Below, piece after piece: positions 11,193 to 24,900 of a stretch of 64,000 bases of DNA. Position 1 is the first letter of the stretch. Every line of letters starts with the position of its first letter. Below the pieces are notes generated by a model. The model searched no databases and was not told the DNA's origin. It was given only the letters and a program-made list of their open reading frames with translations. Location of the stretch: the NCBI GenBank assembly GCA_963662175.1, contig OY759221.1, positions 20,075,027 to 20,139,026 on the forward strand. Direction: 5' to 3'. The DNA is from Aradus depressus. Taxonomy: Eukaryota; Arthropoda; Insecta; Hemiptera; Aradidae. The position numbers were made by a program, and so were the translations under genes.

Positions 11193-11521
11193 TACGTATT
11201 TTGATTCATGCCCTACTGCTTAACTACGAGGTCAAATCGCCTACTACCAGAGCGTTCTTTTCTTGGTCTGGTGGAGTCCGACTCTATTGTGGTAGTCCTA
11301 AATTTTGCCAACCCAAGTTTATTTATATGGGTAGAGGTCATTAACGAGTATCGGATATCGTACTGGCTCGAAACCATCGCTTAAGGTTTCATCCAAAGCT
11401 CGACGTGATCAAGGTTTTTTCACCTCCCAGATAAAAAAACCTAAGGACCTCGGCCGGGTTCCGAACCCGCGATCTTGAGCTCAGTAGACTAGCACACTAC
11501 GTTTGAGCTACTAGTGCCCCC
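11193..11521 (-). repeat. SINE-1, full-length, diverged, with target duplication
   Basis: This is a reverse copy from GATTCATGCCC at the tail to the tRNA-like head at about 11520, more diverged than most. Direct repeats GATACCGTCAAT (11181-11192) and GATACTGTCAAT (11522-11533) differ at one base. Confidence 0.82.
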
Positions 11522-11629
11522 GATACTGTCAATATCTGATTTTTTGGCTGTACCGCACAGTGCAAACATTGCTCCAAACGACTTAGTCGTAATATACTTA
11601 TATAGTTTCGTAAATTATTAGTTAGTTGT

Positions 11630-11850
11630 GAGTGGAACGTTTAAACTTAGGTCCAAATACTCTACGTAACAGTCCGTAACTTGGATTCAGTTAATGTCGT
11701 TATGTCTTGCATGTGGGATCCACGTAAATCTTCTGTCCAGGTAGAATCCGAGATAGCGGACTTGGTGAAAAAAAGGTTAAAATGCCTGATCCAGCGAACA
11801 GATGCTGCCATCTATTGTGACTTGTTAAAAATGTGTTGACAAAGTAGTGT
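11630..11850 (-). pseudogene. Jockey-like LINE RT fragment
   Basis: The minus strand reads VRYLGFYLDRRFTWIPHARH at about 11770-11700. It matches the conserved (V/A)KYLGV.LD..LTW..H motif after the palm domain of Jockey-superfamily RTs. The frame is interrupted on both sides. This is upstream of the segment preserved at 7130-7450. Confidence 0.65.
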
Positions 11851-11854
11851 GGTG

Positions 11855-12524
11855 GTGCTCTGGGTGGAGAATATGAGAACTATTTTGACTGATCGACTAC
11901 TTGGTCTAGCCTAATTCTTCCATTAAAGTCTTTTATAAAATATCCATCTGTTATAAAAACTGTGAATAATTTTAATATTAACATAACATGAATTGCATGT
12001 TGATCACTTAAATAAATGAGAGATATTGCGAAAATGTTTTTTTAAATTGTTGTGGGATTGAGGCGTTCAAATTTAGCATTCGATGCAAGAAATATTTGGT
12101 ATAATCAAAAATTCGAATTCAAGAATAGCAAAATTTTGGAATAAATCACACTTGTAAATGCAGCGTTCAGTTTCTAATCACAATTACCATTTCGAAAAGT
12201 GTTTAGTTTTTTCTTACAAAAACTAGGGAATTTGAAATAATTGTATTCAGATTTTATTTATTATAATTTTACTGGTTTTTACCTACGTGAGGTGATTTCA
12301 CAGTACGAAAAAACTATCTTTGGTCTAAACTTGCTTTGTATAGAATGTATAGAAAGCAGAAATGATAGAAGTTAATATCAACCGGCATGGATTTCTTGAC
12401 AATATTTTGACACAACTCATAAAGAAAAAACAAAAGTCACTTTTCTAAATTGCCCTATTTTATTTTAATTCCGTTATTATTTTTTCGTATTTTGTGACAT
12501 TTGATGTAAAGTTTTGGTCAAATT
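11855..12524. other. AT-rich non-coding DNA
   Basis: No exon, RNA gene or family repeat was recognised. Confidence 0.45.
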
Positions 12525-13095
12525 GTGGAGTTCACTTCCCCAGCTATATTAAGAACAAGGGAAGTTATGTAGTCTCCCAAAAAATTTTTTGTTGAGTTTA
12601 CACCGAAATTAAAAAATAAAATATATGAACATGATATAATGAATGTATCGACATGAAATTTTATATGTGTATCTAGAACTCCAAGAGGACGACTCGTGTA
12701 GATTTGCAGTCAAATTAGCAGAACGGAAAAAGGGGATTAGAAAAATTTTTTGGGCTTAACACAAAAACTCCAGATTCCCAAAAGAACCACATCTATCATT
12801 TTTCAGCTGAATCCGTTCAAGAAAAGAGGGATCAGAGGAGAGAGTTGTATTCAAAAATTCTAATAATTGTCTTTATAATGACGTATCGATACAAAATTTC
12901 ATAAGTGAATCCGTCACATCGATTTTCAACGAAATCGGCCGAAGAGATGAGAGATATGAGAGAAGGGGCTCATCAAAAACCATAATAACTCCCGATGTAA
13001 TAAATGTATCAACACAAAATGTAGTGTGAAGATTTTAAATTTTTTCAGAAAGACATCTATCAATTTTCAACCAAATCAATGAATTGATTTCAGAG
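12525..13095 (+). repeat. Dispersed repeat family A, forward orientation
   Basis: It starts with ACTTCCCCAGCTATATTAAG and GGGAAGTTATGTAGTC, then carries repeated modules containing ATGAATGTATCGACATGAAA and GAACTCCAAGAGGACGAC. It is the reverse complement of the layout at 23190-23705. The internal modules recur with slight changes, so the element is partly tandem. There is no conserved frame. Confidence 0.6.
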
Positions 13096-13105
13096 GAAGA
13101 GAGAA

Positions 13106-13197
13106 AATTAAGTTGATTAATTCGCACTGATGAAAATTAAGTTGATTAATTCGCACTGATGAAATTTAAGTTGATTAATTCGGACTGATGAACATTT
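13106..13197 (+). repeat. Tandem repeat, three copies of a 29-bp unit
   Basis: Three consecutive copies of a unit starting AAGTTGATTAATTCGCACTG, the last with a C-to-G change (CGGACTG). It abuts the right end of family A. Confidence 0.85.
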
Positions 13198-13397
13198 TTT
13201 AATTTTTTTAATCCATTATCCAATTGTTACAGGTCGCCACTCACTTCGAATTTAGATTAACTGCAATTTGACACAAAACCAACAGCTAAACTCAAAATTC
13301 TTTCACATTTTCAATTCCTGTCCAGACTTCAGTACTTACTAGAATAGGAAACGAAAAGAATCCTTTATCATTAGATTAGGTAGGTACCCCATGAATA

Positions 13398-13634
13398 ATG
13401 GAAGAGTTTTCTAGTGATAAAGATACTAAGGGAAGAGAATGCAATGAATGCCAAAAACAGGCTTCGAAGATTTCTAAAAAAACCATGAGTGGGGAGAGGT
13501 CCTCCGACCTCAATCCGAAGTGGGATAAAGATTCACTTTTCGTTCAAGAGGTCAAAGTCAGTTTCGTTTATTATTTCCATTTCTTGTATTTTATACACAC
13601 TAATTGGAATTATTTTTCACTAATGATTCATTAG
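13398..13634 (+). other. Unassigned 78-codon open frame
   Basis: The first 50 or so residues are hydrophilic and contain CNECQKQ. The sequence then reaches AAGAG followed by GTCAAAGT, a possible splice donor at 13551, after which the frame is AT-rich nonsense. No domain is recognised. It could be a short exon or chance. Confidence 0.2.
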
Positions 13635-13755
13635 GTAGACATTTTGTACGGTGTTATAACATTGAAATAGAAAAAGGAAAAAACAAAACAGTAATACAAT
13701 TCTTAAAAACTCCCAAACTTTGATGAAATTTCCGAGTCTAAATTGGGATTATATG

Positions 13756-14389
13756 CATAGGCGTAGCACGTGCCCCCCCCCCCCCCCCTGGCCAGAGCAA
13801 AAAACCAAGATAAAAATTAAATAAACTAAAAAAAATTGTTTTTATAAAAAATGGATTGCTTACAAGTTACCAATAGGATTTTCAAATTTCCCGTGCTTCT
13901 GATTCCTAAATCAGCAATCAGCTGTTTCATAAATGTACATGAACAAAACAAGTCATATTACATTTATTTAAATATATATTAATTCTATCATTTTATTTCC
14001 TCGCTAAAAATCGTCATTTATATTATACTTTATACTCTTAAAGCTGATTTTGCATGCGCAGTAAAAATGCAAAGCGCAACAGCAGCAAATGCACTCTATT
14101 GGATGTGAGTAATTTAATTCTAAAAGCACAGAAATCACAGCGTGCATTTGCTGATGCTGCGCTTTGCATTTTTGCTGCTCATGTAAAATTAGTTTAAGTG
14201 TTACAGTCAGTGGTTACCTCAGGGGGAGCTTCTAGAAGTCCGAGTCTCCCAAATAAATAACAAAAAGTCTGCAACGCTAATCACGGAAATTGCGGGCTTT
14301 GTCCCTGGGAGTCTATACCCCCACCCCCGTAGCCTAACTTTGCCCCCCCCCTCCCCCCCTGCCTGCTCAAAATCCTGGCTACGCCCCTG
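13756..14389. mobile_element. hAT-like MITE with perfect 8-bp target duplication
   Basis: The left end is CATAGGCGTAGC and the reverse complement of the right end is CAGGGGCGTAGC. Perfect 8-bp direct repeats ATTATATG lie at 13748-13755 and 14390-14397, the hallmark length of hAT elements. C-rich runs lie inside both ends. An inner palindrome (about 14041-14104 with 14136-14200, core ATGCAAAGCGCA) can form a long hairpin. No transposase frame is present. Confidence 0.85.
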
Positions 14390-14419
14390 ATTATATGTTA
14401 CTATTATTCTTTCTACATA

Positions 14420-14550
14420 CACTGTTATCCAGTTTTAATTAAATTCCAGCTAGTTCAATGAATTGATTCTGAGCATTGCGCTAGTTGTCAGCAAATAGTT
14501 TTGTTCTTATCCCATACAAAACATGCCTAAAAATTGTGTGTTTTTCCGAA
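14420..14550 (+). repeat. Short dispersed repeat, also at 17016-17135
   Basis: The blocks around AGCTAGTTCAATGAATT, TTATCCCATAC and AAAATTGTGTGTTTTTCC are shared in the same order with 17016-17135, about 80-90 percent identical by eye. Function unknown. Confidence 0.6.
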
Positions 14551-14579
14551 ACTCTCCATATTCATTATTAGTGTCATTA

Positions 14580-14925
14580 TTTCAAGAATAATTATCTGAA
14601 GAATAATGTTTTCTATTGAACAGACAGTTTTTAAATAATGCATACAATGAAATTTGGATAGGGTTACAGTTGAAACTCATTCTTATGTGATACTTAACTT
14701 TTTTGCAGAGATATTGTGAAACATTTAATAGAAATATAAAGAAAAAAATATTTTCTATTGCTACCATCTTCAGTCTCGACTTAACGAGTACATGCAGTGT
14801 AGCAATACCGAAAGTACTCCCATATATTTTATATATCTTGTGAAACAGACAATATTTAAAAAAAAACATTTGTTTTTAGTTTTATTTTCCTTCTTATGTG
14901 TTTAGGAAAAAACTTAATTGTTAGT
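14580..14925. repeat. AT-rich repeat with inverted segments, related to 57870-57965
   Basis: TTTTTTGCAGAGATATTGTGAAACA at 14699-14724 matches a stretch near 57885, and the later CTTGTGAAACAGACAATATT is an inverted relation. It looks like a small palindromic element. No coding content. Confidence 0.4.
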
Positions 14926-14930
14926 TAATG

Positions 14931-15080
14931 TGACTCATGTACGGGCTTACCCAGACCGACTCTATTGTTGGAAACCTAAATTTTACCTATACAGGTTTAT
15001 TCACCTAGGACGTTTAACGTCCTATCTGAAGAAAGGATCTCGGATCTTGAGCTCAGGAGGTTAGCACGCTACCCTGCAAG
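14931..15080 (-). repeat. SINE-1, strongly degenerate copy
   Basis: Recognisable islands are TGACTCATGTACGGGCTTA, CGACTCTATTGT, TTTAACGTCCTATC and ATCTTGAGCTCAGGAGGTTA, in SINE order but with large deletions. Confidence 0.65.
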
Positions 15081-15254
15081 AAGCTCTCTACGTTTTATAC
15101 ACGATATTTGCTTAATTTATAGAAAAACTGTTGGATCTATCGAGAAAAAGGGCTAGAGATACCGAATTAACTCTCTAATATATGTATTGCATTCGAATTC
15201 CGAACCTACTGTATTCAACTAGTTTGTTTAGCCCCTAAAAATAAAAATAATAAT

Positions 15255-15281
15255 GATTTTTTTTTTCTTACAGGGAAAAAT
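15255..15281 (+). promoter_or_regulatory. Putative splice acceptor before Osiris-like exon 1
   Basis: A pyrimidine tract ending TTTTTTTTTTCTTACAG reaches 15271. The coding exon may therefore start at 15272, with an untranslated exon upstream outside recognisable sequence. A tiny upstream frame (ATG at 15281, six codons) precedes the main start. Confidence 0.45.
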
Positions 15282-15422
15282 GAGAAAAAAATTCTTTTGA
15301 TATTGGGATGTGAGAGTAGACCGAAGACGGAACCGATGTTCGCCGAATAGTGCCGAAGTGGTATGAGATCTCCGAGCGGAGCGGCAGGGATTGTAGTCTG
15401 TTCATTCAGTGGGAAGAGCGTC

Positions 15423-15921
15423 ATGGGTTCGTTAGCAAGGCTTTCTCTGGTTCTTCTGTTGGCTGCGGTGAGCCGCGCGTCAGGCAACAACAGCTCCGCA
15501 CCTATTGCAGCTCCTAGCGTTAGTGGATCTGATGTAGCGAGTCCAAACGTTGCTGTCGGTGGATCTGATGCTGCCTCAGGGCCCAATGTCGAAGGATCTG
15601 AAGTGGCTGCTCCCAGTGTTGACAGATCCAAGATTCCAGAGTCTAGCGTCAGCGCATCTGAAGCTCCAGATCCAGGCGTGTCCATGATGGGTCCGACTAG
15701 GCAGAACGAGATCCTTGCAGTACCAGAAACAGACAAAGCGACGTATCCTCCAGCAGTGACGGTCGTCGATAGAGGATCAGCGGTTGCTCCTGTGGAGGTC
15801 CTTGCAGAGGAGCATACAAGCGATGTGGTAGCCAGCACTCCTCGTACAGAGCTCATCAGCGAAGTACAGCATACATTTCTGGAACCTACACTCCCAACAA
15901 TAATACGCCCCATCAAAACAG
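15423..15921 (+). CDS. Osiris-like gene, coding exon 1 (signal peptide, low-complexity region)
   Basis: MGSLARLSLVLLLAAVSRAS is a textbook signal peptide. It is followed by an imperfect repeat of about a dozen residues rich in Ser, Val, Ala and Pro (for example PNVEGSEVAAPSVDRS). The exon ends AAAACAG before GTATTT and leaves one base of the next codon. The long minus-strand open frame over the same bases is a shadow created by the repetitive composition. Confidence 0.8.
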
Positions 15922-18900
15922 GTATTTCATTTACCTAATAATATTTTTATAAGTTGTATGATGTTCACCTTCCCTAGCTTTAAGATTGACTCAAGTGCAA
16001 TGTTAATTTATTCAAGATTTAGCCAAGATTCTGCGAAAGCTGTTCTTGGTTATGTTTATATCCTTGCGTGTTCCTTTTTTTACCCTTTTCTAGGTCAATT
16101 CGATTCAAGTGCAATGAAATTTAGTTCTTTCTGTATTCTATTCATTTTTTTTTATACTATAATTATTTACATTGGCGAAAAGCCCTCTCTTAGTAGGGAA
16201 TATGCTATATAATTCGAAGTTGAAGGCCCGGGTATGAGTCACAAAAAAAAAAAAGAAACTGATATAGGTATTCCTAAAATTAAAATTTTTATTTTCGTAT
16301 ACCGTAGACCATATTTTAATATTGTCCCAGGTAGACCATTATTTATAAATATAGGTATGCGGCCATTAGGCGAATTGCCCAAACCGGATTTTGGCCTTTT
16401 CTTCAGGATTTTGACAAATTCTCCACATTATTTTCATAATGTCTAGTTGAAATCAATGTTGTAACACTAATCATTAAAATATTTTCAGAAACACAGTTGA
16501 ATTATCATTACAAAGACCATATAAAACATACATATGATTCTTCCCAAATATATTTAGCTGTTACACACTAAATAATGTCAATTCTGACTTGTTATAGTAT
16601 GACAATTTCAGTTTTCCTTCTTTCTACAAATTATTTTTCTGGAATGACTTTTTAAACCCCATTTTTAAAGTCAAATAAAATCTACTTTCAAATTTTAACT
16701 CCCGACTTTTATATAACTAAAAAATGTGCGCTGAGTGCTTTCCAGCCTTCTTGTGGGTTAAATGGCGTTCCATCCGGCTTTCTACACTCTATTCTAAATA
16801 CCTTATTTATATTTTTTAAATAACCCAGAAATTACACGTCTTTGCTTTGCGCTTCCATAGTCCACTAGGTGTTCATAATCTCTGGGCCAGTACTGAATAT
16901 AAGCACAATTTGGAAAATGTAGATAACACCCGTAGAAATATAGAGGTTTGTGTTCCCTGGTGAATAGTTTATACATACATTACAACCTGTGAACGAAACA
17001 TTTTATGAGCAGGGGCACCTGTCATCCACTTTTAATCAAATTGCAGCTAGTTCAATGAATTAATTCTGACCAATGCGCTTTGTTTTTATCCCATACGAAA
17101 CATACCTAAAATTGTGTGTTTTTCCATTAACAGTGTCAGTTCAATATCGAACTCATTCCTTCGGCCAATAGTTGGTAAGTATTTTTCTTATTAAAACAAA
17201 TGATTATTAAATACATAATAACATTTGTACAAGTAGAACAATTCCGAATATTAGTTAGTCAACTACTAGGTCATATAACCTACTACCAGAGCGGTTTGTC
17301 TACCTAGCTTTATTCATTTATGGTACCGGTCTTTAAAAAGTATCTGACATCGCACATGCTCGGGACATTTGCCAAAGAACGATGTGTTCAATTTTTTCTC
17401 ACCTCCAATTCCAAATGTGTATTTTTTTTAAACTTCATAGATATACATTTATTGAGGGCGCCGGTAGCTCAGTGGTATGCGTGCTTGCCTTCTGAGCTCA
17501 AGTTCGTGGCTTCGAAACCCGACCGAGGCCCTTAGTTTATCTTATCTGTGAGATAAAATAAACTTAAGCACGCCGTCCTTCGGATGGGACGTTAAGCGAT
17601 GGTCCCGAGCCTGAACAATGTCAGGTACTCGTTAAAGACCCCTACCCTAAGTGAATAAAAATTTAGGGTAAGCAAAATTTAGGACTCCCACAGTAGAGTC
17701 GGGCTCATGTCCACCAGAGTGACGAAGGAGCGCTCTGGTAGTAGGCGATATGACCTCGTAGATAAAGCCCGGGCATGAGTCATAATAACTAACTAACTAT
17801 ACATTTATTTATAAATCCTAGTAAATATAAAATATCACTATTTGGTCACCTGATTTTTTAAAATATTTGTTATTTAAGTTCAGTGTAAAGTAAGGTAGAT
17901 GATGATGAAATGTTGGCTTAAGTAGACCATAAGCGCTACCAGCGACTAAGAAATGGCAAATATTGTGTAAATAAATAAAACAAACTTATTTTTGAAGCAG
18001 TCTCTATTCCACAAAACATTTAAACATATACTACAGGTATTTTGTTATCATTTCGATTTTTATCTGTTGTTACCTTGTTAAGATACATTAACTACCTTTA
18101 AAGAAAAATAATTTTAATTAAAAGTATAATGTTTTTCTTAATTATTACCATGCTTGTTGCGAAAAAGTTCCAAACAAATTTATTTTGCTGAACTTCGTTG
18201 CTAGTACTTTTTTAAACAACTTTAAACCTTTTCATATTGTGCCTTATTCAGTGTGTTGTTCTGCATCCTTCCCGAATCTAATTTCTACTTTTCAACCAAT
18301 AATGATATTTTATAATAAAATATAATAGGAAACAAAAGGTTGTGCTAATATAGGCACTCGTTTTTTTGACGTAGAACTACGTCTGTCCCGGCGGTATGGG
18401 GGGGTTAAATGCATCACGAAAATGTGTCACACTTTCAGAGCCTATATCTCTTAAAATAATAATCGTAGGATAATGAACCAAAAGCCTATAGAAATCTTGT
18501 GTAGTATGATTTATTATAAAACAAATTTCAACCATTTATCTTTCATCCCTTAAATACGGCAGCTTAAAAACAAAAAATTAGACGAAATTCCGAATAATTG
18601 TGTCTTAAAGTTAGTAGGAGAGTCGCGAACCGCCATCTATCCGTGATATACCAAACTTTTTACCGACTCTTGAAAGAGAAGGATGAGTTATGTATTTATT
18701 TTATTTGTAATATGTATTATTTATGAAAGATGAAGGGTTGAAACTTGTTTTATAATAAATCGTACTACACAATTAATAACATAATACAGCACAATTATCG
18801 ATTATGATAGTTAAAATGAATTGCATATAGTATAAATTTGTATGAAATAAATAAAATAAGAAAGATTTCTTTTGTTTTAATTTGAAAAACAGGATATACT

Positions 18901-21900
18901 AGACGTAGTTTACGTCATCGGTTGGAGCACGGTCGTAGCTGTACCCCTTTTTTGTTTGTTTTTTCTCAAAATTGTTGTCCTATTTCGAAATGACCCTTCT
19001 ACTATATGTATTGAAATTATTTATTAGGCATTGGATGGCTTGCAGTAATGGTTTACGTCTCTGAAGTGTGACTCTAGTCTGAAAGTGAATTGACAACTCT
19101 TACCTCTGACTTGCACATCTGGAGATACCCCACTTGTTGTGGAATGGTCTCTCCTAAATTGCATCTTATCGCATGAAATAATACCCGTACATCAAGCATT
19201 ATGACAGTCACGATTGTTGGATTTCCTAGTTCGTGCATTCTTGAAGCGTGTTTGTGCAAAAACAACTAGGCTACTGCAGAAATTATGACGAGCATCAATG
19301 TTTACTTTCTCATCTTATGTGTAAATGTTTTATATTCGTTAAAAATTGGAAATCGAGTTTTCTATTCTAATTTTCTTTAATTTTAGTGTACACTAGGGCA
19401 GATACTATGGAAATGTTGGCTTAATTTGACCATAAGCGCTGCCATCTATTATGAACAGGAAATACTATCACTATTTAGTCATTTACATTATTTTTTTTGT
19501 TATTTAGTTATTTTAAAAATAGGAAAAGCCTCTGATTCTAATTTTATTAATATTCTGTCATCAGTAATCATTTTGCTAATTACACAAACATTATTTCACG
19601 CCAATCACATATAAATTAGTTTCTCTTGTTCGAATTTAATAATATTCTCTTTAGTTTTAGTGTTATCACTGTTATTGAAAAAGGAAAAATATTTTTATTT
19701 TCTCATCTGACAGATTTTGAGTTTTCACAAAATTTTCAAGTTTTTTGCCCTCTTGATTTCAAAAATGAAATGCAATTTCCTATCTTTGTGTATATATCTG
19801 TGAATAACTCTCGATAGAATGAATACATCGACACGAAATTTATGTGTGTATCCTGAACCCAATAAGGACGACACCTACTAATTTTCAAGGATGCCGGTAG
19901 AAGTAGCGTGGTATTCTACTGAGCGAAGTATGAGGAAATACTAAAGGCCATGGGTTCGCGAACAAGAGACCTACATGAGATACTCGGAGACGACAACTCG
20001 TCTACCGAAGCCGACCTATGCTCAATGGAGACAAGTCGCCTCATCGAATCAATCTAATCATGTGTACGGCGTCAAAAATCTAGGACATTGTACGCTGACA
20101 AATAAAAATATTCTATTTTACAAAAGAGATATATGATAAAAGTAGGGTTAAGATAAAGACTGGGGGACACTCACCAGCGAATGCTGACATCTTGTTTAAC
20201 TTAAATTTCCAGTAGCTACTTATTCCAATTCTGAATATGTTTTACTGTAATGTATAATTTTCTTTCCTATTCTTGACATTTTTCTACTACCAGAAGGTAT
20301 TAAAATATAAATAGCAAAATTAGATTTATTCGTGTACCTATTCTCATGTAGCGAAAAAGTGAAATCTTGTAAACTTCACTTTCAAGAAATTTACTAAACA
20401 GTACAGCTACAGAAGTGATGAATAATTATGAAGCTAGTGAGACCAGTTTTCTGAAAATTGAAACCTCAATCTAGGCAACGAATGTTCTGTTTCCCATGAA
20501 CCAACACTACTTTCCAGAAATGTAACAAACAATATGCCATTCTAGAGAACAACTTTCACACCAATTAACGTTAATATGACCATGAGAATACGGCATATCC
20601 ATAACTTACACAGATTAACTTACTGCATGTATGAATAGGTAGCAGGGCCTTTCAAGGTGGATTTCTGCATGAAGGAGGAGGATCCTATGATCCTCTTCCT
20701 ATTTCAGGTGCTAGATCTGTCCTTATCCTTTGTAACCTAGATCTAACAGCTCTTAGGTCTCGTATTAGCTGGATGGTGTCCAAGTCCGTTGCAGTTTCGC
20801 CTGGCGAGAAGTCCTCCACACTTATTCTTGTACAGTTTTTATGAAGAAATGTACTATTCTCTTGAGATCAAGTCGTCAGGTAGGTGTTGGTCGAATAAGA
20901 AGCGGCTTTCTGCTAGGTGTAATATCATTGGATTATGGTCGGAAAAGACGCTCTGAAAACAGGTAATTTTAGTGAGTCGAGTTGATTAGACTTGGTATGT
21001 TTCTGCCTCTAGTATTCCTAGTAATTCATCTAGGATTTCATCAGGATTGATGCTGTGGTCCCGATGAAGCCAGTCAAAGTTCTGGAAAATGCTGTTTAGA
21101 AGATACGTTATAATTCTGCAAAATTAAGAGAAGGATCTTGCGATTTTACGAACTATCTATACTTTCTGTAGTTCTTTTAAAGTCCGATAGGTAGCAGAAA
21201 CCTCACCAAATCGTGAGAAGTTTATATAGCTTTTTCTTTTATAATTTTATGAAAAGATTTATCTAGTGTAAATTTATTTTCGAAACCCGAAATTGCGGCA
21301 GTGATAGAGTGCGTTTGGAAGGAAATTGAGACAAAAGGAAATTGAGTTATGAATAAATTCAACTATTTTTCTTGAGGGCGCCGGTAGCTCAGTGGTATGC
21401 GTGCTTACCTTCTGAGCTCAAGATCGTGAGTTCGAAACCCGACCAAGGCCCTTAGTTTATTTTATCTGGGAGGTAAAATAAACTTAAGCACGCCGTCCTT
21501 CGGATGGGACGTTAAGCGACGGTCCCGAGCCTGTACGATATCAGGGACTCGTTAAAGACCCCTACCCTAGGTGAATAAAAATTTAGGGTAGGCAAAATTT
21601 AGGGCTCATGTTCACCAGAGTGACGAAAGAGCGCTCTGGTAGTAGACGAATGACCTCGTAGTTAAAGCCCGGACATGAGTCATCTAACCTAACCTAACTA
21701 TTCTTCTTTTTGACGTTGAGCCGAAAGAAACATTAGTCCAGCAGGTGAAAATTTAGTTCAACCATCAAGTTTAAGATGAAAAAAAGTAAAATTATGTAGA
21801 GTTTTTTTAGTTTATAGAAAATGATCGTTATATATTTTTATAAAGATTTCAGCGGAGGGACTCTTCAACTATTTATCCTTTAAATATTATTTCAGAGTCT

Positions 21901-24900
21901 ACTTTGTTTTGGAAACGAACTAACACGATATTATTTCATATCGGATTTTTATCGAACACGGTTATTAGCTTAATTTCAAGAATCGTGCACCCCAAAACAC
22001 AATTCTGAATGTCAAATGAAATATGCTAATTAACAATTTAGTTGTTTTTCTTCAAACTAAATAAAGTCGTGTGTTCAAAGTGAACCTACTTTGCACTGAA
22101 TTCTCCAAGATTCAATAGTTTTTCATTATTTGTCCACAATCGCTTCGTTAGGGGGCTCACCACTAATATTTATGTATATTCCGATATGCTACTCACTGTA
22201 CTGAGGCTTAGAGAAAGTGGACTACCGATACAAGTAGAAGAGAGTGGCCATGATGGAATGTTGTTGAGGTTTAGATTCCCCCTCAGAAAGAGGTCCCCGT
22301 CCACACATAACGGGATGTTGATATCCTATTCGCTGCGTACAATTAGGCGGGACGGGGGGTCAACATGTTTTCTGTCTTTATTCGGATAATAATATTCGTA
22401 AATCGTAAATAGCATGTGTAATCCATTCGTGGGTTTTCATATATTTAGCTGACGCTTCCTACTTGACACCCTTATATATCATAATTCTACAACAGCTTAT
22501 TTTTAAGCAATTTAAAGGGTCTTAAAGAATCATTGTTATAATAAACCATTATCAGAGAAAGTGTATTAAATTGTAATCATTGTTATAATAAGTTATATGT
22601 ATATATATTTTTTTTTTGAGTGCGTCGGCCCTCTCATGGGGATATTATATCGCCCGTTCGCCGACTCGTCGGAGAAAAAAGTCCAACTACTTTATCCTAA
22701 TTTGTGCTGCGAAGCTCAGTGGGGCGCCGAGATAGTAAGGGATCAGGGTGGGCTGACGTGATCAGGACCCTACATTACAAGGCCTGATTGCTTTCTTCTT
22801 TCACCTCCATGGGGCGACAAATCAGCTGAACTCTGCCTAGCCGGTCTCCGTCACCAGTTGATGTAAGTCGACTCCCAGGTATGATCCTGTCCCGCGTATC
22901 AAATCCATCGGACATTCGAGGTCAATCAGTCATCTGATGTTTGTAGCCACCGCATGTTGGATGCGCCTGCTGTTTACACAAACATCGAAAGTTATCAAAT
23001 GGATAGTCTGCTATTTACAAATAAGGACCCAGATAAGTGAGATTTTTTTCCTTTCGCCTCCTTCGTCAAGAAAAAAAAGTGTGAATGACCGTCAATGTAC
23101 TTCCCCAGAACGAATTAATCAATTCTTGCTCTCCTTCCTAAACCAGTCGATCGTTTGCACTAATATTCAACAGTTGAAGTCAAATTGATGTGTATGTACA
23201 TAGGGGCTTTTAAATCCTCATACTAAAGTCTGTTTTGATGAATTCATTAGATAGGCAATTAATAGGGTTTTTGGATTGAGCACCCTCCCCTGATCCCTCC
23301 CTCCTTTCTGCCGATTCTGCTGAAAATTAATAAGTTTTGTCCTTATGGACTTTTGAATTCTCATATGAAATTACGTGTCGATAAATTCATTACTACGGCA
23401 GTTATTCGAGTTTTTGAGTTGAGCCTCTCCCCTAATCCCCCCTCTACTTTGGCCGATTTGGCTGAGAATCGATAAGTGTTGTCCATATGGAGTTTTGGTC
23501 ACACATACAAAATTTTGTGTCGATATATTTATTCTATTGGGATTTCTCGTGTTCAAAGATTGTGTGTCAAGTGTGACACATAGAAATTCTGATTTTAATA
23601 TTGGAATCTTTAGGTCGGAAAACATGAAATTCCGTTGAAAACTCCGATCGAATTTTTGACCTATTACATAATTTCCCCTAAGCTTCGTAAAGCTGGGGAA
23701 GTAAAAAAAAAGTGATGGTCCGGCCTTTCTAGCACAGAATTAAGGTATCTATGTATTTATTGTTTGAAGACGAGGTTCATTTACATTTCTGTGGTTTAGA
23801 TTTTCGTACAGATGAACATCGACTCGCCCTCATTAGTCTAGTTTCGCATATAATAGACGAGAGGCTCCACTGGAGTGCCATTAGCTTCTTGTAATCAGTG
23901 GCCCACATATGACCCAGTCTGCCCCTCTGTCAGGACACAGTCCTCTCGCTCCCCAGATGCCTGGACGTCTAACTGGGTTACTCTATTTCACTTTCTTTTT
24001 ATCATCCTATTATCCTTATCTTTATCTGCTCACGAGAAACACATAGAAAGTATTATAATTACCCATTCTGTTAACTGACATTTTTCAAAACTATGTAAAA
24101 ATGATGAAAATGAAATGATATATAAATATGATGTGGCCATAATAGGGCTTTCCTATACCAACTATGCTTTTACAAATCTCTCTCTCCCTCCCCCCCCCCC
24201 CCCCCCTCCCAATTGAAATTCGGAAATTTTTTGTACATTTTTTGGAGCGCTATAACTTTGGCTGCATTAATCTTAACTCAAATCTAAGAACATTTAGTGG
24301 TGGGAAATTTAATAAGGAACATTTTTGATAGGAACTAATGTTTTGATAGGACTAACAGTTTTCGCGTAAATCAAGTTTTTACTTGATTTACGCGAAAACT
24401 GTTAATACAATACTTTTATATTTAAAAAAATGTAGAATACACATGATTTCAATACCCCTGAATACAGGGAGGGGGGGGGGGGGGGGGAATTACTTGGAGA
24501 AAAAGATAATTTATTACATGTTTCTCAGTATTTGAACAGTTATTTGTGCCCCCTGAAAAGTTTGGTAAAATGGAATTAGGCGGTTAGGAGATTGGTAATT
24601 ATTCCGAATCGGGCCTCCCCCCAATTGTTTTTAGTACTTCGCATAACCAACAGCAACATAAAAAACTTAATATTAAGTTGGAAGAAGGAAAAAAAATAAA
24701 ATATATATATAGTTCATAAAAAAAAGGTATTTCTCAGTATAAACGATATAATATGTCAACTATTCTTCATATTTGTGGACATTTGACAACATATTGAATG
24801 AAATAATATAGTACTAGAGCATAAAACTGTAAATCACAGTAAGAATTTCAAAAATCCAGTTGATGTTTCAGAAGAAATTAAATGTTGACCCTCCCGTCAG

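Noticed and set aside
15215..15916. 233-codon minus-strand frame opposite Osiris-like exon 1
   Set aside because: It is the antisense shadow of the repetitive exon. The + strand frame has the signal peptide and correct splice phases.
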